DNA of 64,000 bases, from positions 8,258,501 through 8,322,500 of the forward strand of contig PUFA01000057.1 in NCBI GenBank assembly GCA_003508835.1, in the 5' to 3' direction. Made by a program: the position numbers and the translations under genes. Origin of the DNA: Eonycteris spelaea. Its lineage: Eukaryota; Chordata; Mammalia; Chiroptera; Pteropodidae. Positions 11,935 to 24,246 of this stretch are shown piece by piece. Each line of letters begins with the position of its first letter. Position 1 is the stretch's first letter. The notes beneath the pieces are model-generated. The model was not told where the DNA came from, did no database searches, and saw only the letters and a program-made list of their open reading frames with translations.

Positions 11935-12400
11935 TTGTCTGGAGTTTTTGGTTTTGACTAACAGAAAATCCATCTCAAACTGGAATAATTGAAAATGATA
12001 ATTGTCTCGCCATAACAAAGATAAGTCCAGTGGCAGGACTGATTTTCAGTATGGCTTGGTACAGAACTTAGATACCCAATTCAAGGACCAAGTTCTCTCT
12101 CTACCTCCCAGTTCTGATTCTCTGCTACTGGCCTCAATCTCAGAGAGTGTCCCCACTCAGAGCCAAAAAAAGTGAACAGTGAGCGCAGGCTGTGCACCAA
12201 AAAACCTAGTGAAGAGGACAGTCTGGTTTGGACCCAGCTTTCCAGTCAAAGCCCCACTGGACCCAACTGGGCCATGTGCTCATTCCTGAGCTGATGGCCA
12301 GGGCCAAGTGAGGCCATGAATGACAGCTTAGCCTCTTGCCTCATGCTACCAGCTGAATCTGCAAGATGGAGCCTCACCCAAAGGTAATTGAAAGGGACAC
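11935..12400. repeat. Ancient mammalian interspersed repeat, family not named
   Basis: The run from 'gactaacagaaaatccatctcaaactgg' to 'actgggccatgtgctcattcctgagctgatggccagggccaag' follows the order of a common old dispersed element (customarily 'ctgggtcacatgcccatccctgaaccaatcac...'). It is degraded and I cannot give its name. Confidence 0.45.
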
Positions 12401-13374
12401 CAAACGATGGTCTGGGGCACCTGCTTAGAAGGAAGAGGCATGATGCTGTCCAGACAAACTCAGTCACCCCATTTTCTGTCCCTCCAGAACACCCAGATAT
12501 TCACTGCTTACTCTGCCTTGTTGTCTGGATACAGACCTCTGCCCTTGATGCTTAGAATTTACATCTCCTTTATGATTGCTGAACTGCTCCACCATTTTGT
12601 CCACAAAACAATCTTGAAGAGGAAAAGATTAGCACAGTGCTATAGACTGGAAGGTTCTAGAGTAGTTAGTTTTAGGTGACCAGGAGCACTGCTGAAACAT
12701 TTCTTTTTTAGAGGGTATTTAAAACATATTCCCAGTCTCCCAGCATCACTTAGACTCATATTTTACTTATACTTTTTCCCTTAAGTTTTTCAATTTCTTT
12801 GGACATCTGAGAGGTTGAGAGGGGAAATCCTTTATATGAATTATATTGTAGACATCTAAAAAGCCTACAAACCATCTAGATTTGTTGTGTATATTTATTT
12901 TCTCTTGTGCATTCATATGTGATTATGCTTAGAATGTGATTTTTGAATTTCAAACAGAAATTTGATGACGCATTAGATTTGCCTGTGGAATATACATCTG
13001 TAAGCTGGTCAGAAAATCATTTGTATATAAAAGAGAAAGAGTCAGAGTAGTTTATGATATGCCTACATCTCCCCCAGCTCTTCCACAATGTAAGGGAGGG
13101 ATCATGTCCACAGAACGACCCTCTTGCTTTTTGAATGTGCAGAGATTATCGATTTCTATTAATAGTACCTTCAGTTCTAGAAAAATACTTTATACTGATG
13201 GTGAAGCTTTGAAGCTTATGACTGCTGCAACTGATTAATGTTCAGCTAGACACAAATTCTCACTAGTGATTGGCTGATTCACTGCCTGAGGGAGAGAGCC
13301 ATAAATCTCTTTAAATATACACACATGCTGCATTTGCTTTCAGATCAGTGACAATGATCATTGTTTGTTTACAG
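12401..13374 (+). other. CFAP61: CFAP61 intron without recognised features
   Basis: No family recognised. It ends with the acceptor 'ttgtttgtttacag' of exon D. Confidence 0.5.
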
Positions 13375-13414
13375 GTCACTGGATTTTATGAATTTTGTTT
13401 TCAGTCTATTTCCT
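13375..13414 (+). CDS. CFAP61: CFAP61 internal exon D (40-base microexon-like, intact)
   Basis: One base completes the split codon from exon C, then thirteen codons read SLDFMNFVFSLFP and end at a perfect gtaagt donor. Human CFAP61 has SLDFMNFVFSLFS at the same place, followed directly by the residues of exon E. The acceptor is 'tttgtttacag'. At 40 bases it is very short for a coding exon, but length, phase and residues all fit. It is free of indels. Confidence 0.9.
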
Positions 13415-14879
13415 GTAAGTAATACTTGAATTTTAGTAACATAATCGGTTTTGTAAGCTAGAAAAAGTAGAATACTATATTCATTGTTCAGACATTTAAA
13501 AGCTTATGAATGTTGAGATTTGAACTGTTCTGTGTTCTGAAATAAGGTGGAATAATGTAAAAGTAGAAAATACTGCCTTTTTTGAAATTTTTCATCATGC
13601 TGTTTTTAATAGTTTTTCTTTCATGCATTAGTGTTAACTTGTGTTTTTCAGAATAAATCATTTAATAGAATGATGGTTAGTATGTGAAAACGTCAGGAAT
13701 TATACTGAAGTGAATTAGACCGTTGTATTACTTTGTAGTTTACATTAGCTTAAAGAATTCTGAAGCCATTATATTGCTTCTTCAAGGTAGGAAAGTGGGA
13801 ACTTGTGGCTGATTTTCTGCTTGGCCCTGCCTAACACAGTGCCTGACTTGTAGGAGGGTCTACCCCCAAGCAAGCATCCAAGTGCAAACAAGATACTCCA
13901 TTTCAGGGTGTCCTGGCCTCTTCCTCTATTTTGTTTCATTCTTGTCAAGGCATGGAGATACTAACCAAGCTTTATCTCTTTTACCGGAGGGAAGAAAGTG
14001 GGGAAAGAAGATAACTGAAGAATAAAATGGATTTTTATAGACTTTTTCCATGTTGGCCTAACAGTTGAGTTAACAGCTGTACTTCAGTTGGCTAATTATA
14101 AGCAAAATATCTATTGCTTTATTTTTCCTTGATATTTCTTACACTGAGGCAAAAACAAAATATGGTTTAATTTATGTTGCCTGAAACCTGTGTGTCATAA
14201 TTGCATTTCTTCATTTTGTTAATATAATGAAGCCTTGCCAATAATGTTCTCCATCATATTTTTAGATTGATATTATGGCATTTTGAAGCTCATAAAGCAA
14301 TATAGATTATCCTAAAGTAGGATACAAAAGTTGGTTTCCCTCAGAGACATCCCAACTAACTTCACTGTTAGTTCATTCCTATTTTGAAGTCCATGTTAAG
14401 GCAGATCTTCAACATTACAAAAGCAATGCTGCTTTAAAAAGGTAAAAGACATGCTTACTTTTAAATTCTATTTTTATTTCAGGATATGGGAGACGGAACA
14501 AATACCTTCATTACTTCATCTTTAATCCTTCAGATCCAAGTCAAAGCAACTCATTATAGTCTCTTCCTCCTAGAGGAAGCCCAGGGAGACTTGGCACTCA
14601 ACTCTTATTTTTACCTTGAGTATTTGAATAATTTGACTCTAAAGTCCAAAAAGGAGCTGTGCTATTTTTCTAGAAAGAAGAAAGATTAAGGTCAAACAAT
14701 GGTTCACTCCTTTGGGTTGCACAAATGTCTCTAGGGTTTTGGATAAGCACAGGTAATACCTTGACAGGGTTAAGGAGGAGACGAGATCCCAAAGGGGCAG
14801 ATTAGCTTCTGGGAAGAGCAGGCTGCTTCTGCAGGGTACCTGGCAGAAGGTCCAGTGGGATATGTGGAAGACAGACAGC
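13415..14879 (+). other. CFAP61: CFAP61 intron without recognised features
   Basis: AT-rich intron. The open frame at 14486-14689 follows an AG ('atttcag') but does not match CFAP61 and has no suitable donor; it is treated as chance. Confidence 0.5.
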
Positions 14880-15416
14880 CTGTTCAACAGACAGCAAATT
14901 CAAGCCACATAAGTAGTAATTCTAAATGTTCCAGCAGATACATTAAAAAAAGTGAAAAGACAGAGATGAAATAAAATTCAATAATACATTTTATTTTAAC
15001 TGTATTATTTATTTAACTGTATCAATAAGTCCAAAATTTAATCATTTCAAACATGTAATCAGTATGAAAAATTATTAGTGAGATATTTTACATTCTTTTT
15101 CTCAGGGTTTAAAATCCAATGTATATTTTATACTTACCAGCCTATTTTCAATTCAAGCACTAACTTTTCATTAGAAATACTTGATCTGCATTTAGGCTTT
15201 TATAAAATTTGCAGTTGAATACGTAGATTCATTTTCCAAGTTGTTTAGACATGCATAAAACTTTTCAAATAACTGAATTCAATATCAGTTTTTTAAATTT
15301 AAATTTAAATTAATTGAGATGAAATAAAATTAAAAAAGTCATTTCCCTAGTCTCACTAGCCATGTTCCAAATGCTCAGTGGCCAACGTGGCTACTGTACC
15401 TATTGGGACAGTGCTG
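14880..15416. mobile_element. Non-autonomous DNA transposon remnant, probably hAT
   Basis: Contains 'gccacataagtagtaattctaaatg', 'aaaaaaagtgaaaagacag', 'tcatttcaaacatgtaatcagtatgaaaaattattagtgagatattttacattc' and 'actagccatgttccaaatgctcagtggcca', ending 'attgggacagtgctg'. This ordered set belongs to a common mammalian element whose ends are 'cagtgctgtccaat'. The 5' terminus is not resolved and the subfamily is not certain. Confidence 0.6.
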
Positions 15417-16011
15417 ATCTAGAAGGTAAGTGGTAGCCATCAGGACATGTGGATCCTTCTGTGTCTGCTAACTAAACCCACTGCTCAGAGTATACATGTC
15501 CTTAGAGCTGTTCACCCAAACAGGATTCATATCATGATAAATACACAGACATCTGTTCATGTATAATCACAAGATTTTAGACAGAAAAGTCCTGGAGCAC
15601 CACTTTCTCATCTCACAGGGGAGGGACCACAGCTGGTACGATATTACTTAGTAAGCCTGGGGCCTTTGCTGTGACACCATGCTGCCTCATTTATCCTTAT
15701 TGCAAATGAATTTGCAAGCACAAATGTCCTTAGTTTGAAAATCTACTTCCACAAAAGAGCGGTGAAGAATGGGTTCTATTGTTCACAGTATTTATTTATT
15801 CAGGTTTCAGTCAGATTCCATACTTTGTGGTCGCTTATCCCCTGAATTTTATATGATTACTTTCCAAATGATAGGAAAGTTTAATTTGAATCCCCTCTCC
15901 TTTACACATTTTATTCCTGTTTTTAATTTAGTGATTACAGTTAGGGAATTTGTTCAGTGATAAATGATTTTCTGATTTCCTTTCCTGTGTTCCTGCTCCA
16001 CTCATGTTTAG
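15417..16011 (+). other. CFAP61: CFAP61 intron with a possible weak MIR piece
   Basis: 'ctcatctcacaggggaggg...cttagtaagcctgggg' (15607-15665) could be a degraded MIR. Otherwise nothing is recognised. The end is the acceptor 'cactcatgtttag'. Confidence 0.4.
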
Positions 16012-16149
16012 GACAAGAATTTCTGCATCATTTCTCTGCCACATCTCACCCTGAGTTTGTCCTCATCCAGAACTTTGTGAAGATAGTCCCCTTCAACAAC
16101 TGTACCCTGGAGCAGGATTCTACGTCTTCCCATCGGGCTGGATTGCTCA
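16012..16149 (+). CDS. CFAP61: CFAP61 internal exon E (four single-base indels)
   Basis: Starts DKNFCIISLPHLT right after the acceptor, continues in another frame with PEFVLIQNFVKIVPFNN and CTLEQD, then HRAGLL, followed by the donor gtaagt. Human CFAP61 has the same residues in this order. Comparison implies a missing C in 'accctgag' (near 16053), a missing base before 'ctacgtc', an extra C in 'ttcccat', and a missing A at the very 3' end ('ctca|gtaagt', where two A are needed to join exon F in frame). The length of 138 bases against the expected 140 agrees with three losses and one gain. The residues belong to a conserved GNAT-like region. Confidence 0.88.
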
Positions 16150-16289
16150 GTAAGTGTACACATTTTTGGTCCAAAGATAAGCTATGAAGTAAAAAAAAAA
16201 AAGGAATGGAACAAGGAGCTCCTTACCATTTTAATTTAATGATTTATTTTTAAAATTGGATTAATCAAGTGATTTCTCCTTCACCTCAA

Positions 16290-17140
16290 AAGTTTTTTCC
16301 CCATCTTTATTGAAATATACTAGATCGTAGTTTTGTATTACATTGTATAATCAATGATTTTTAAAATTATAGTTGACATTAAAATAATTTACCAGTTTCA
16401 GTTGTACATCATAGTGATTAGAGATCACATAACTTGAAAAGTGATCACTCCAACTAAATCCAATACCCCTCTTCCCCATTTTATACATATTACAATGTTA
16501 TTAACTATCTTCCCCATGCTACATTCTTACTCTCCATGTCTATTCTGCAACTATCCATTGTACGCTCTTAATCCCTTTTTTTCTGTCCCCCAACCCCTCC
16601 CACCTAGTAGCGCCTCAAAGTATTCTCGATATCTTATGAATTTATTACTGCTCTTTGTTTTTGTTGTTTAGTTCTTTCTTTAGATTCCACATGTACGTAA
16701 AATCATGTGATATTTGTCTTTCTCTATCCAACCCTTTTCATCCAGTGCATATACCCTCCAGGGTCCATTAAGGCAACATTCTTTTTCCATCCCTTCATTT
16801 TAGTCTGTGTGTGTCTTTTAATCTGAAGTGAGTCTCTTGTAGGCAGCATATGTAGTGGTCTTGTTTCCTTACACAGTTAGCCACTCTGTCTGTTGATTGG
16901 AGCACTTAATTTTTTTTCCGTTTGAGGTACTCGTTGATAGGAATGTAGTTATTATCATTCTTTATTTCTGTTTTTGATACATGTTTTTTCTCTTAAAGAA
17001 GTCCTCCAACATTTCTTGTAATACTGGCTTGGTGATGATAAATTCCTTTAGCTTATTTTTGTCCAGGAAGCTCTTTATCTGTCCTTCAACTCTAAATGAT
17101 AGCTTTGCTGCATGAAGTATTTTTAGTTGTAGATCCTGGT
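16290..17140 (-). mobile_element. Antisense L1 pieces (3' end plus part of ORF2/ORF1 region)
   Basis: 'tttattgaaatatactagatcgtag...cagttgtacatcatagtgattagagatcac' is the reverse complement of an L1 3' end. From about 16690 to 17140 the sequence ('gtaggcagcatatgtagtgg', 'catttcttgtaatactggcttggtgatg') matches more 5' L1 sequence, so a large internal part is missing. It is old and disabled. Confidence 0.7.
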
Positions 17141-17570
17141 TTCATAACATTGTCTCCCTCTAAATTCCTGGTGCCCTTTGTGCAGCCAAATTGGTGCTGG
17201 CGCTCAGAGCAAACAGATCTGTCACCGTGAAAGTCCACTGGCAGACACGGCCCCTTTAAGAGGTGCTGTTTGCCACTGCCCATAGCCTCTGTCCCACTCA
17301 GCCACTTGGGACTGGGCAGCCTCACATCCTCACCCTGTCCTATCTTCTGCCGTTGCAGGTTGATTTTAGTTCTCTCCCTTGTTATATGACTCGTTCATCT
17401 AGATCCCAGGTGATTTTCCTTGCTGTTTGCTCCTTGTTTCTGACACAACTTTGATTTGGTTGCCAGAGGGATGAATAGAGCCTCTTTATCCACACCATTT
17501 TTTTGCCCTCTCAATCAAGTGGTTTTAACCAATACATTTAGGGACAGAGTCATGTTGAGAAGTTGCTTGT
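17141..17570. other. GC-richer segment between L1 pieces, unassigned
   Basis: Higher GC than its surroundings ('ggcagacacggcccctttaagaggtgctg'). It could be an L1 5' region or an LTR-like remnant; no boundaries or coding sequence allow a choice. Confidence 0.3.
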
Positions 17571-17850
17571 ACAGTCAGATATTAAAACATAATATAACTC
17601 CACAATAATCAAAACAGTGCCATAGTGAGAGAGTCTATGGGTAGAACAATGTAATACAAAAAAGAGTCCTACCACAGACCCTAATATAGTAAGAATTTAG
17701 TGTTGTGTATGTGTGTAAAGGTATATATAGACATACATATATGACAAAATTTGTGTAACAACAGTGGGAAGAGGATTATTCTGTAAACAGTGGGACAAAA
17801 TAAAGATAGACATGTTCTTCATATACAGGAAAATAGATTCCTAGGTGATT
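17571..17850 (+). repeat. Old L1 ORF2 fragment, sense
   Basis: 'ccacaataatcaaaacagtgccatagtgag...gaacaatgtaatacaaaaaagagtcc' resembles the ORF2 3' region around 'aataattaaaacagtgtggta'. It is heavily degraded. Confidence 0.5.
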
Positions 17851-19040
17851 AAAGAGCTGGGTGTTTGTTGTGACTCCATTGCTTGCAGTTCAATTTCTTG
17901 CTCTGCCCCTTCTTCTTCTGTCACTCCCCATAGGTATAGAGGGTCCCAGAGCTCACCCTTAACAAATCCTCAGCATGCAGATCTCTGTGTGAGGCTGATG
18001 TTAGGGAACCTGACCTGTAACACTAGAGACGGTCAATGATTGCCTCTGGGTGCTAGTATGAGCATGATGATGATTTTTAATTTACTTGCTTGCATTGCCT
18101 AAATTTTGGGTTTTTCTACATCAAGCTTGATATAGAAAAGTGGTAGAAACCCATCAAATTGGCTTAAGTAACTGGAGAATTTATTCATGTACTGAGTAAA
18201 GTAAGAATCCAAGGGCAGTGCTGGTTCCATGCTTGGGTTATCAGAAAGCCAGTTCTGTTTGATTTGTTTCTTCCATGTTGACCCCTTCTGAGACTTGTCC
18301 TTCCTCTGTGGTTGCAGGATGAGTGAGGTAGTTTTAGACCTTGTATCATTCCAAGTCCAACAGGAAAAGAGTGCTGAGTATGCCTCTATTGAGAAGCCCC
18401 AAAACAAAAATCTACTTGTATCTTATTGGCTTAGATTGGGTCCTATGCTGACCTGGAAGCATCACCAGGCCCAAAGGCTGGTTGCCATTGCCTAGGTCTG
18501 GTCCCAAAGTTTAATGGTTGAGTAGGATGGGATGCGCTACCAGGTACAAATCTTGGGGCATTGCTGAAAAAATAGTAATTGAGTTCCTCCCCAAAGTTCT
18601 ATTCCAGGACAGGATGATCTCCATCAATAGAAGTGATCAGTATCTCTCTTATAGGAATAATATCAATACCTTGCATTTTCTATAAGTTTTTAAAGTTGTC
18701 TTATATGTGCAGTCTTATTCTTACAAATATTATGGAGCTCAGAAACTGCATTTAAAATGAATGCATTTTATTACACGTAAATTAGACCTCGAAGTTGCTT
18801 CAAAATCTTATGATGAAGGTATTGGTGAAGTAGATTTAGAAAGTTTTCTCTATAATTGCTTTTATGTGAAACTTTGAGAAACATACTAAATGATCACTTT
18901 TTAGTTGGGGTGGTTAAATGAGTTTTGGCATGTTCATTCAGTATATTATTATGCAGAATTTGAAAAAAGTAAAAACATCTATATATTTCACATGGAATGA
19001 TGTCTAGGGTGGTGAGAAAAGAATGAAGTGAAAAATAATA
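17851..19040 (+). other. CFAP61: CFAP61 intron without recognised features
   Basis: No element or exon recognised. The antisense open frame at 18099-18407 has no domain. Confidence 0.5.
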
Positions 19041-19310
19041 GTAACAATAATAATAGTAATAATAGGTTACATTTATGGAAGTTTTTAAAGTGTTTCGGGT
19101 ACATTCTTAATTTTCATACAGCAGTATCTACGGTGACCTTATTAGCTAGGTACCATTATTATTATTCCCATTTTAAGGTAAGGAGACTGAGACTCAGAGA
19201 GCTTAAGTAACTAGTCTAAAGTGCATACAGCAGAAAAATGGCAGAGCTGGAATTGGAACTAGGGCATTTAGCTTCCAGAGCCAGCTCATAACCACCTCAC
19301 ATACTGCTTC
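19041..19310 (-). repeat. MIR SINE, nearly full length
   Basis: 'ggttacatttatggaag...' through 'cattttaaggtaaggagactgagactcagagagcttaagtaactagtctaaagtgcatacagc' and 'ggcagagctggaattggaac' is the reverse complement of MIR. An AAT-rich simple tract precedes it. Confidence 0.85.
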
Positions 19311-19394
19311 TCTAGACTGTTTTCAGTGTAATGCTGTTGTAACAGAGAGACCCTAAAACACAGTGGCTTGCGCCAGACATAAGTTGCATTTTTT

Positions 19395-19977
19395 ATACCA
19401 ATATTGAACTATTAAGAAGAGAAATTAAGAAAACAATCCTATTTACAATTGCATCAAAAAAAATACCTAGGAATAATTTAACCAAGGAGGTAAAAGACTT
19501 GTACTTGGAAAATTATGATATTGAAGAAAAAAAACTGAAGAAGATACAAATAAATGGATAAATGTAACATGCTCATAGATAGGAAGAATTAACACTTACA
19601 GTGTCCCTACTACCCAAAGCAATCTATATATTCAGTGCAATCCATATCAAAATACCAGTGGCATTTTTCACAGAATTGGAGCAAATCTTAAGATTTACAT
19701 AGAACCACAGAAGACTCCCAGTAGCCACAACAATATGAGAAAGAAGAACACAGTTGGAGGTATCATGCTTTCCAGATATCAAACTATACTACAGGGCTAT
19801 ACTAATCAAAACTGGCACAAAACAGACACAGATCAATGGAACAGAATAGAGAGCCAGAAATAAACCCATGCCCAGTATGTCATTTAACCTATGACTAAGG
19901 AAACAAGAATATGCAATGGGGCAAAGACAATCTATTCAATAACTGGTGTTGAGAGAACTGGACTATGCAGAGAGAGA

Positions 19978-20021
<44 letters not shown>

Positions 20022-21272
20022 AGTCCATCTTTTACACCATATACAAGAATAAACTCAAAATAGATTAAAGATATAAATGCAAGACCCCAAACCATAAAAC
20101 TCCTAGAAGAAAAACAGGCAGGAAACTCTCTGACATTGTTCTTAGTAGTACTTTTTCTGATATATCTCCTTGAACAAGGAAAACAAACAAACGAAATAAA
20201 CAAATAAGACTACATCATACTAAAAAAATTTTGCACAGCAAAGGAAACCATTAATAAAATGAAAAGACAACCTACTGAATGGAGAAGATATTTGCCAATG
20301 ATACATCTGATAAGGGATTAATATCCAAAATTTATAAAGAACTCATACAACTCAACACCAGAACAACAACAACAACAACAAAAAATTCAATTAAAAAATG
20401 AGCAGAGGATCTGAACAGGAATTTTTGAAAGAGAACATACAATATACATATTTGAAAAGATGTTTAACATCACTAATCATCAGGGAAATGCAAATTAGAA
20501 ACACAATGAGATATCACCTTATACCTGTCAGAATGGCTATCAACAATAAATGAAAAACAAGTGTTGGCCAGGAAGTGGAGAAAAGAGAACCCTCATGCAC
20601 TGTTGGTGGGATTGCGAATTGGTATAGGCCCTGTGGAAAACACTGTGGAGGTTCCTCAAAAAATTAAAAATACAACTACTTTATTACCCAGCAATTTCAC
20701 TTCTGGCTATTTATCTGAAGATATCCAAAACACTAATTTGAAGCAATATATGCATCTTTTTGTTCACTGCAGTGCTATTTACAATAGCCAAGATGTGGAA
20801 GCAACCTAAGTGCCCATCAATAGATGATTATAAAGAAGTGATACGATATACAATGGAATATTACTTGGCCATAAAAAATGAAATCTTATCATTTGTGACG
20901 ACATGGATGGATGTAGAGAGCATTATTCTAAGTGAAATAAGTCAGAGAAAGACAAATACCATATGATTTCACTTATATGTGGAATCTAAAGAACAAAATA
21001 GATGAATGAACAAATAGAAAAAGATTCATAGATATAGAGAACAAACTCATGATTGCCAGATAGGAGTGGGTTGGGGCTGGATAAAAAAGTTGAAGGAATT
21101 AAGAAATACAAATGGTAGTTACAAAACAGTCACAGGGTTGTGAAGTACAGCATAAGAAATATAGTCAATAATATGCAATAACTATGTGTAGTGCCAGGTG
21201 GATGCGAGACTAATTGAGGGGGATCACTTCATAAATTACATAAATGTCCAACCACTGTGCTGTTTGTGTTTT
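19395..21272 (+). mobile_element. 5'-truncated L1, sense (ORF2 C-terminal half and 3' UTR)
   Basis: Starts in ORF2 ('ttaagaaaacaatcctatttacaattgcatc'), passes the conserved 'tggaacagaatagagagccagaaataaaccc' and 'gaaatgcaaattagaaacacaatgagatatcacc' segments, and ends with a 3' UTR ('gaacaaactcatgattgccagatagg', 'gttgtgaagtacagcataag'). Several open pieces (for example KMWKQPKCPSIDDYKEVIRY near 20793) show the C-terminal ORF2 region, broken by stops. A (GA)n tract interrupts it at 19968-20019. Confidence 0.88.
19968..20019 (+). repeat. (GA)n microsatellite inside the L1
   Basis: Nearly pure AG/GA dinucleotides for about 50 bases, replacing L1 ORF2 sequence at this point. Confidence 0.95.
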
Positions 21273-21574
21273 TGTGAAACCTGGCAGTAAAACAGCGCCT
21301 ATATTTCACTGAACATTTACTGAGCACCACTCTGGGCTAGAAAAAGGCCTGGCCTTTCAGAGTTGACCATGATGTAATCTGAGCTCTGAGCCTTGCCGGA
21401 GGGAAGATGGTCAATCCAGAAAGCAAAAGTATAAATAGAGATATGCAAAAATATTACACATTTATTCACTCTCTAGCCTTCTACAACACTTAATAACCCA
21501 ATTGTTGCATTTATCTTATATAGAACCATAGGGAATAATAGTCTGTGGCTATCAACATTCAAGCTGCATAATCC

Positions 21575-22110
21575 ACTCATTTAACAAATATTCATGGAGT
21601 GGTTATTATGTGCCAGGCATTGTTCTAGCCAGAGGGTGCAGCAATGAGCAACTAGACAGAATTCTTATTCTCATGAAGTTTTATTTTAGTGGAGGTGAGA
21701 CACAGTGAGCAAAATAAAAAAAGGTAGGAAGTACTGTGGAGAAAAATAGAGCAGTAAGGGAAGTATCAGAGTTTCTAAAACTTTTAATAGGGCCATCAGG
21801 ATTAGGGAGGGCCTCATTGAGAGGGTAAATTTTAAGCAAACACTGATGTTGAGGTGAGAAAAAGGCTAGCTTTTTGTGGTGGAGGAGGCAGAATTCTGAG
21901 GAAGAATTGCTGATAAGGGAGTGTGCCTGGAAGGTTTGGAGAACAGCAAGGAGGCCTGTGAGTGGAGCAGGGAAAGCAAGAAGCTGGTTTGGAGATGAGT
22001 CAGGAGGAGAAATCCCAGAGAGAGGGCACAGGAAGGAAGCTCCCATCTTGGAGGGGCTCTTAGCCATTCTAGCACTTGGGCTTTCACTTGGAGTGAGATT
22101 GGAATCATAG
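21575..22110 (+). repeat. Ancient mammalian repeat ('tgtgccaggcattgttctag' family)
   Basis: 'catttaacaaatattcatggagtggttattatgtgccaggcattgttctagcc', 'ttctcatgaagttttattttagtgg', 'gggagggcctcattgagaggg' and 'gtttggagaacagcaaggaggcctgtg' occur in the fixed order of a widely dispersed old element. It covers three overlapping open frames, which are chance. The family name is not assigned. Confidence 0.6.
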
Positions 22111-22299
22111 CTGGGGTTCTTAACTTCGGTCTGTGGGTTGAAATCAGGGGGAAATTATATCTTTATTTTCATAAAGCTCAACTGAAATTTAACATTTCCT
22201 TCCATTGTCAAAGCAGGCAACAAACCACATAGAATCAGTAGTACCTGTAACTTTCTCTTAAATTGAAATGACAGCCATTTCCCTATCACATTACAGGAT

Positions 22300-22860
22300 T
22301 TGCATATATCTTCAAATATTATTTATGGCTTCAAATATTATTTATGCTCATCTACAGAACATTATTATACCACTACCGAATCATGTTATTTGATGGTTCC
22401 TATCTTTCCTCCTCCAGCTCCCTGGCATCTAATTTACTTTTTGTCTCTTTAAATTTACCTACTCTGGACATTTCAGATACATGGATCATACAATATGTGG
22501 CCTTTGTATGAGGTTTCCTTCATTCCTTCACTTAGTATAATAATTCAAGATTCATCCATGTTGTGACATGTGTCAGTACTTCATTCCTTTTTATGACTGA
22601 CTAATATTCCATTGTATGGATAGATCACATTTTGTTTATCTGTTCCGAAGTTGTTGGCTATTTATGTTCTTTCTGCCTTGGGCTATTATAAATAATGCTG
22701 CTATGAATATTTATGGACAAGGTTTTATGTTGGTGGACATATGTTTTTAATTCCCTTGGATACTCCCTAGTACTTTTGTGATTTTGTTTTTTATATTTAC
22801 ATCTTTAATTCATTTGAACTAGATTTGGGTGTAAAGTGGCTGTATCAGAACCAAGTTCTT
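22300..22860 (-). mobile_element. Old antisense L1 3' region
   Basis: 'tagtataataattcaagattcatccatgttgtgacatgtgtcagtacttcattcc' and 'gggctattataaataatgctgctatgaatat' are the reverse complement of the ORF2 C-terminal and 3' UTR region of L1M elements. Confidence 0.8.
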
Positions 22861-24119
22861 ACCCTTAACTTAAAAATTATTCATAAATATAATAATGATA
22901 TTAATTGATAATTTTTATACCAGCTAATTTTAAATGTAGATTACTCTTTGCAAATAAACCACTCTGTCCATAGTATAGGAGCATTGCATTAAAACTTAAG
23001 CACAAATATTCACTACAATTGGAAAAAATTAAGTCAGAATATTTTACCTTTATTTTAATAATAGGAAGAATAGTGCTGTTCATTTTAATAATAATACCCA
23101 AATGACTAGAGAGCTTTCAGTGCAAAGGCCACTATATAATATGAGGGCCCATTAAAATGAAAATGTGGGGCTCTAGCCTAAGATGGAGAAACCATCTCCC
23201 CTTCCCATGGGCCACATCCTGAATGCCAATATCTCACAGGCATTTGTCCAACAGCTGGCAACCTTTGCACTAGGATGCACAAAATAAACCTGGGCAGGGG
23301 ATGAATAAGAGGTCCATGCTTGAGTTGCAGCTGAACACGCCATGCACTGCAGCCCCGATTGGGATGTCCAGTCAACCACCTACTTTGGACTCTATTTTGC
23401 TGCCCTTTGATCCTTCTCATACCTGTTGTCCAGGATGCCACTGAGGGTGTAGTATAGTGGTTGAATGTGGACCTTCCTCACTGATGCAACCGGGGATGGA
23501 ACCCAGTTATCACTGCTGGAGGAGGGGACAGCAGTAATGGGGCAGGGATGGAGAGACCCCTTGGGGCCCAGTGTGCCAGGGACAGGAAACAGATGGGAAA
23601 GAACCCATCGTGAAGTGATTATGAGAGGTGGTACTACGTGTGAACCAAGGCACCATTGTCTTACTTGACTTTATATAAAAACACAAAATCAAAGATAAAA
23701 TTATTAAGAATTAAGATTCACGAAACCAAAGTTCAGTGTAATTTCCTAACTTCTTAATATACTCTAAAAATTTGGGCAAGAATTTGGCTTTGTATATGAA
23801 GTACATATGAAATAAAGCATGGTGCTGAACATATTAAATGAATTTAAAATGTAACTTGGTATTATCTCTGGTTAATGGCATTATCAGTGATTTTTACCTA
23901 ATTTTTTGCACATCTTTTATGTGTGTGTGTGTGTGTTTTGCAGGTCTTTTAGGATGAAATGAGTTACTTTTGTAATTAATTAAATCCCAATGTTATATAG
24001 ACATTTTACTGCTACTATTTTATAAATGTGACATGTTATAATTCTGTCTCTATTTCTTTGGGGGAGGGAATATTTATTTTATTACTTTAACCTAAAAAAA
24101 TGCATTTCTTTTTACCCAG
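22861..24119 (+). other. CFAP61: CFAP61 intron with a short (GT)n
   Basis: Apparently unique, with a (GT)8 tract at 23921-23936. It ends with the acceptor 'tttctttttacccag' of exon F. Confidence 0.5.
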
Positions 24120-24246
24120 GACCATTAATATAAGATTAGCCAATTTATCAGATACTCCTGGTGTTGAAAATCTTGTCAGCACCCTCATGCTAAAAAAAAG
24201 CATCTTGGAGGATTTAAAGCAATACAATGAGGCTCGCAGAGACCCT
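24120..24246 (+). CDS. CFAP61: CFAP61 internal exon F (intact)
   Basis: After one base that completes the split codon from exon E there are 42 uninterrupted codons, including TPGVENLVSTLMLKKSILED and ending EARRDP, before a perfect gtaagt donor. Human CFAP61 reads very similarly (TPGVENLVSTLMLNKSILED, ending KARKDP). The acceptor has a long pyrimidine tract ending cccag. The first residues INIRLANL continue directly from the last residues of exon E. No indel is needed, unlike most neighbouring exons. Confidence 0.95.

Noticed and set aside
14486..14689. Open frame directly after an AG, considered as a CFAP61 exon
   Set aside because: Residues do not match CFAP61; exons D and E already join without a gap in the protein.
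21681..22110. Three overlapping open frames of 78-128 residues
   Set aside because: They lie within an ancient interspersed repeat and on both strands.
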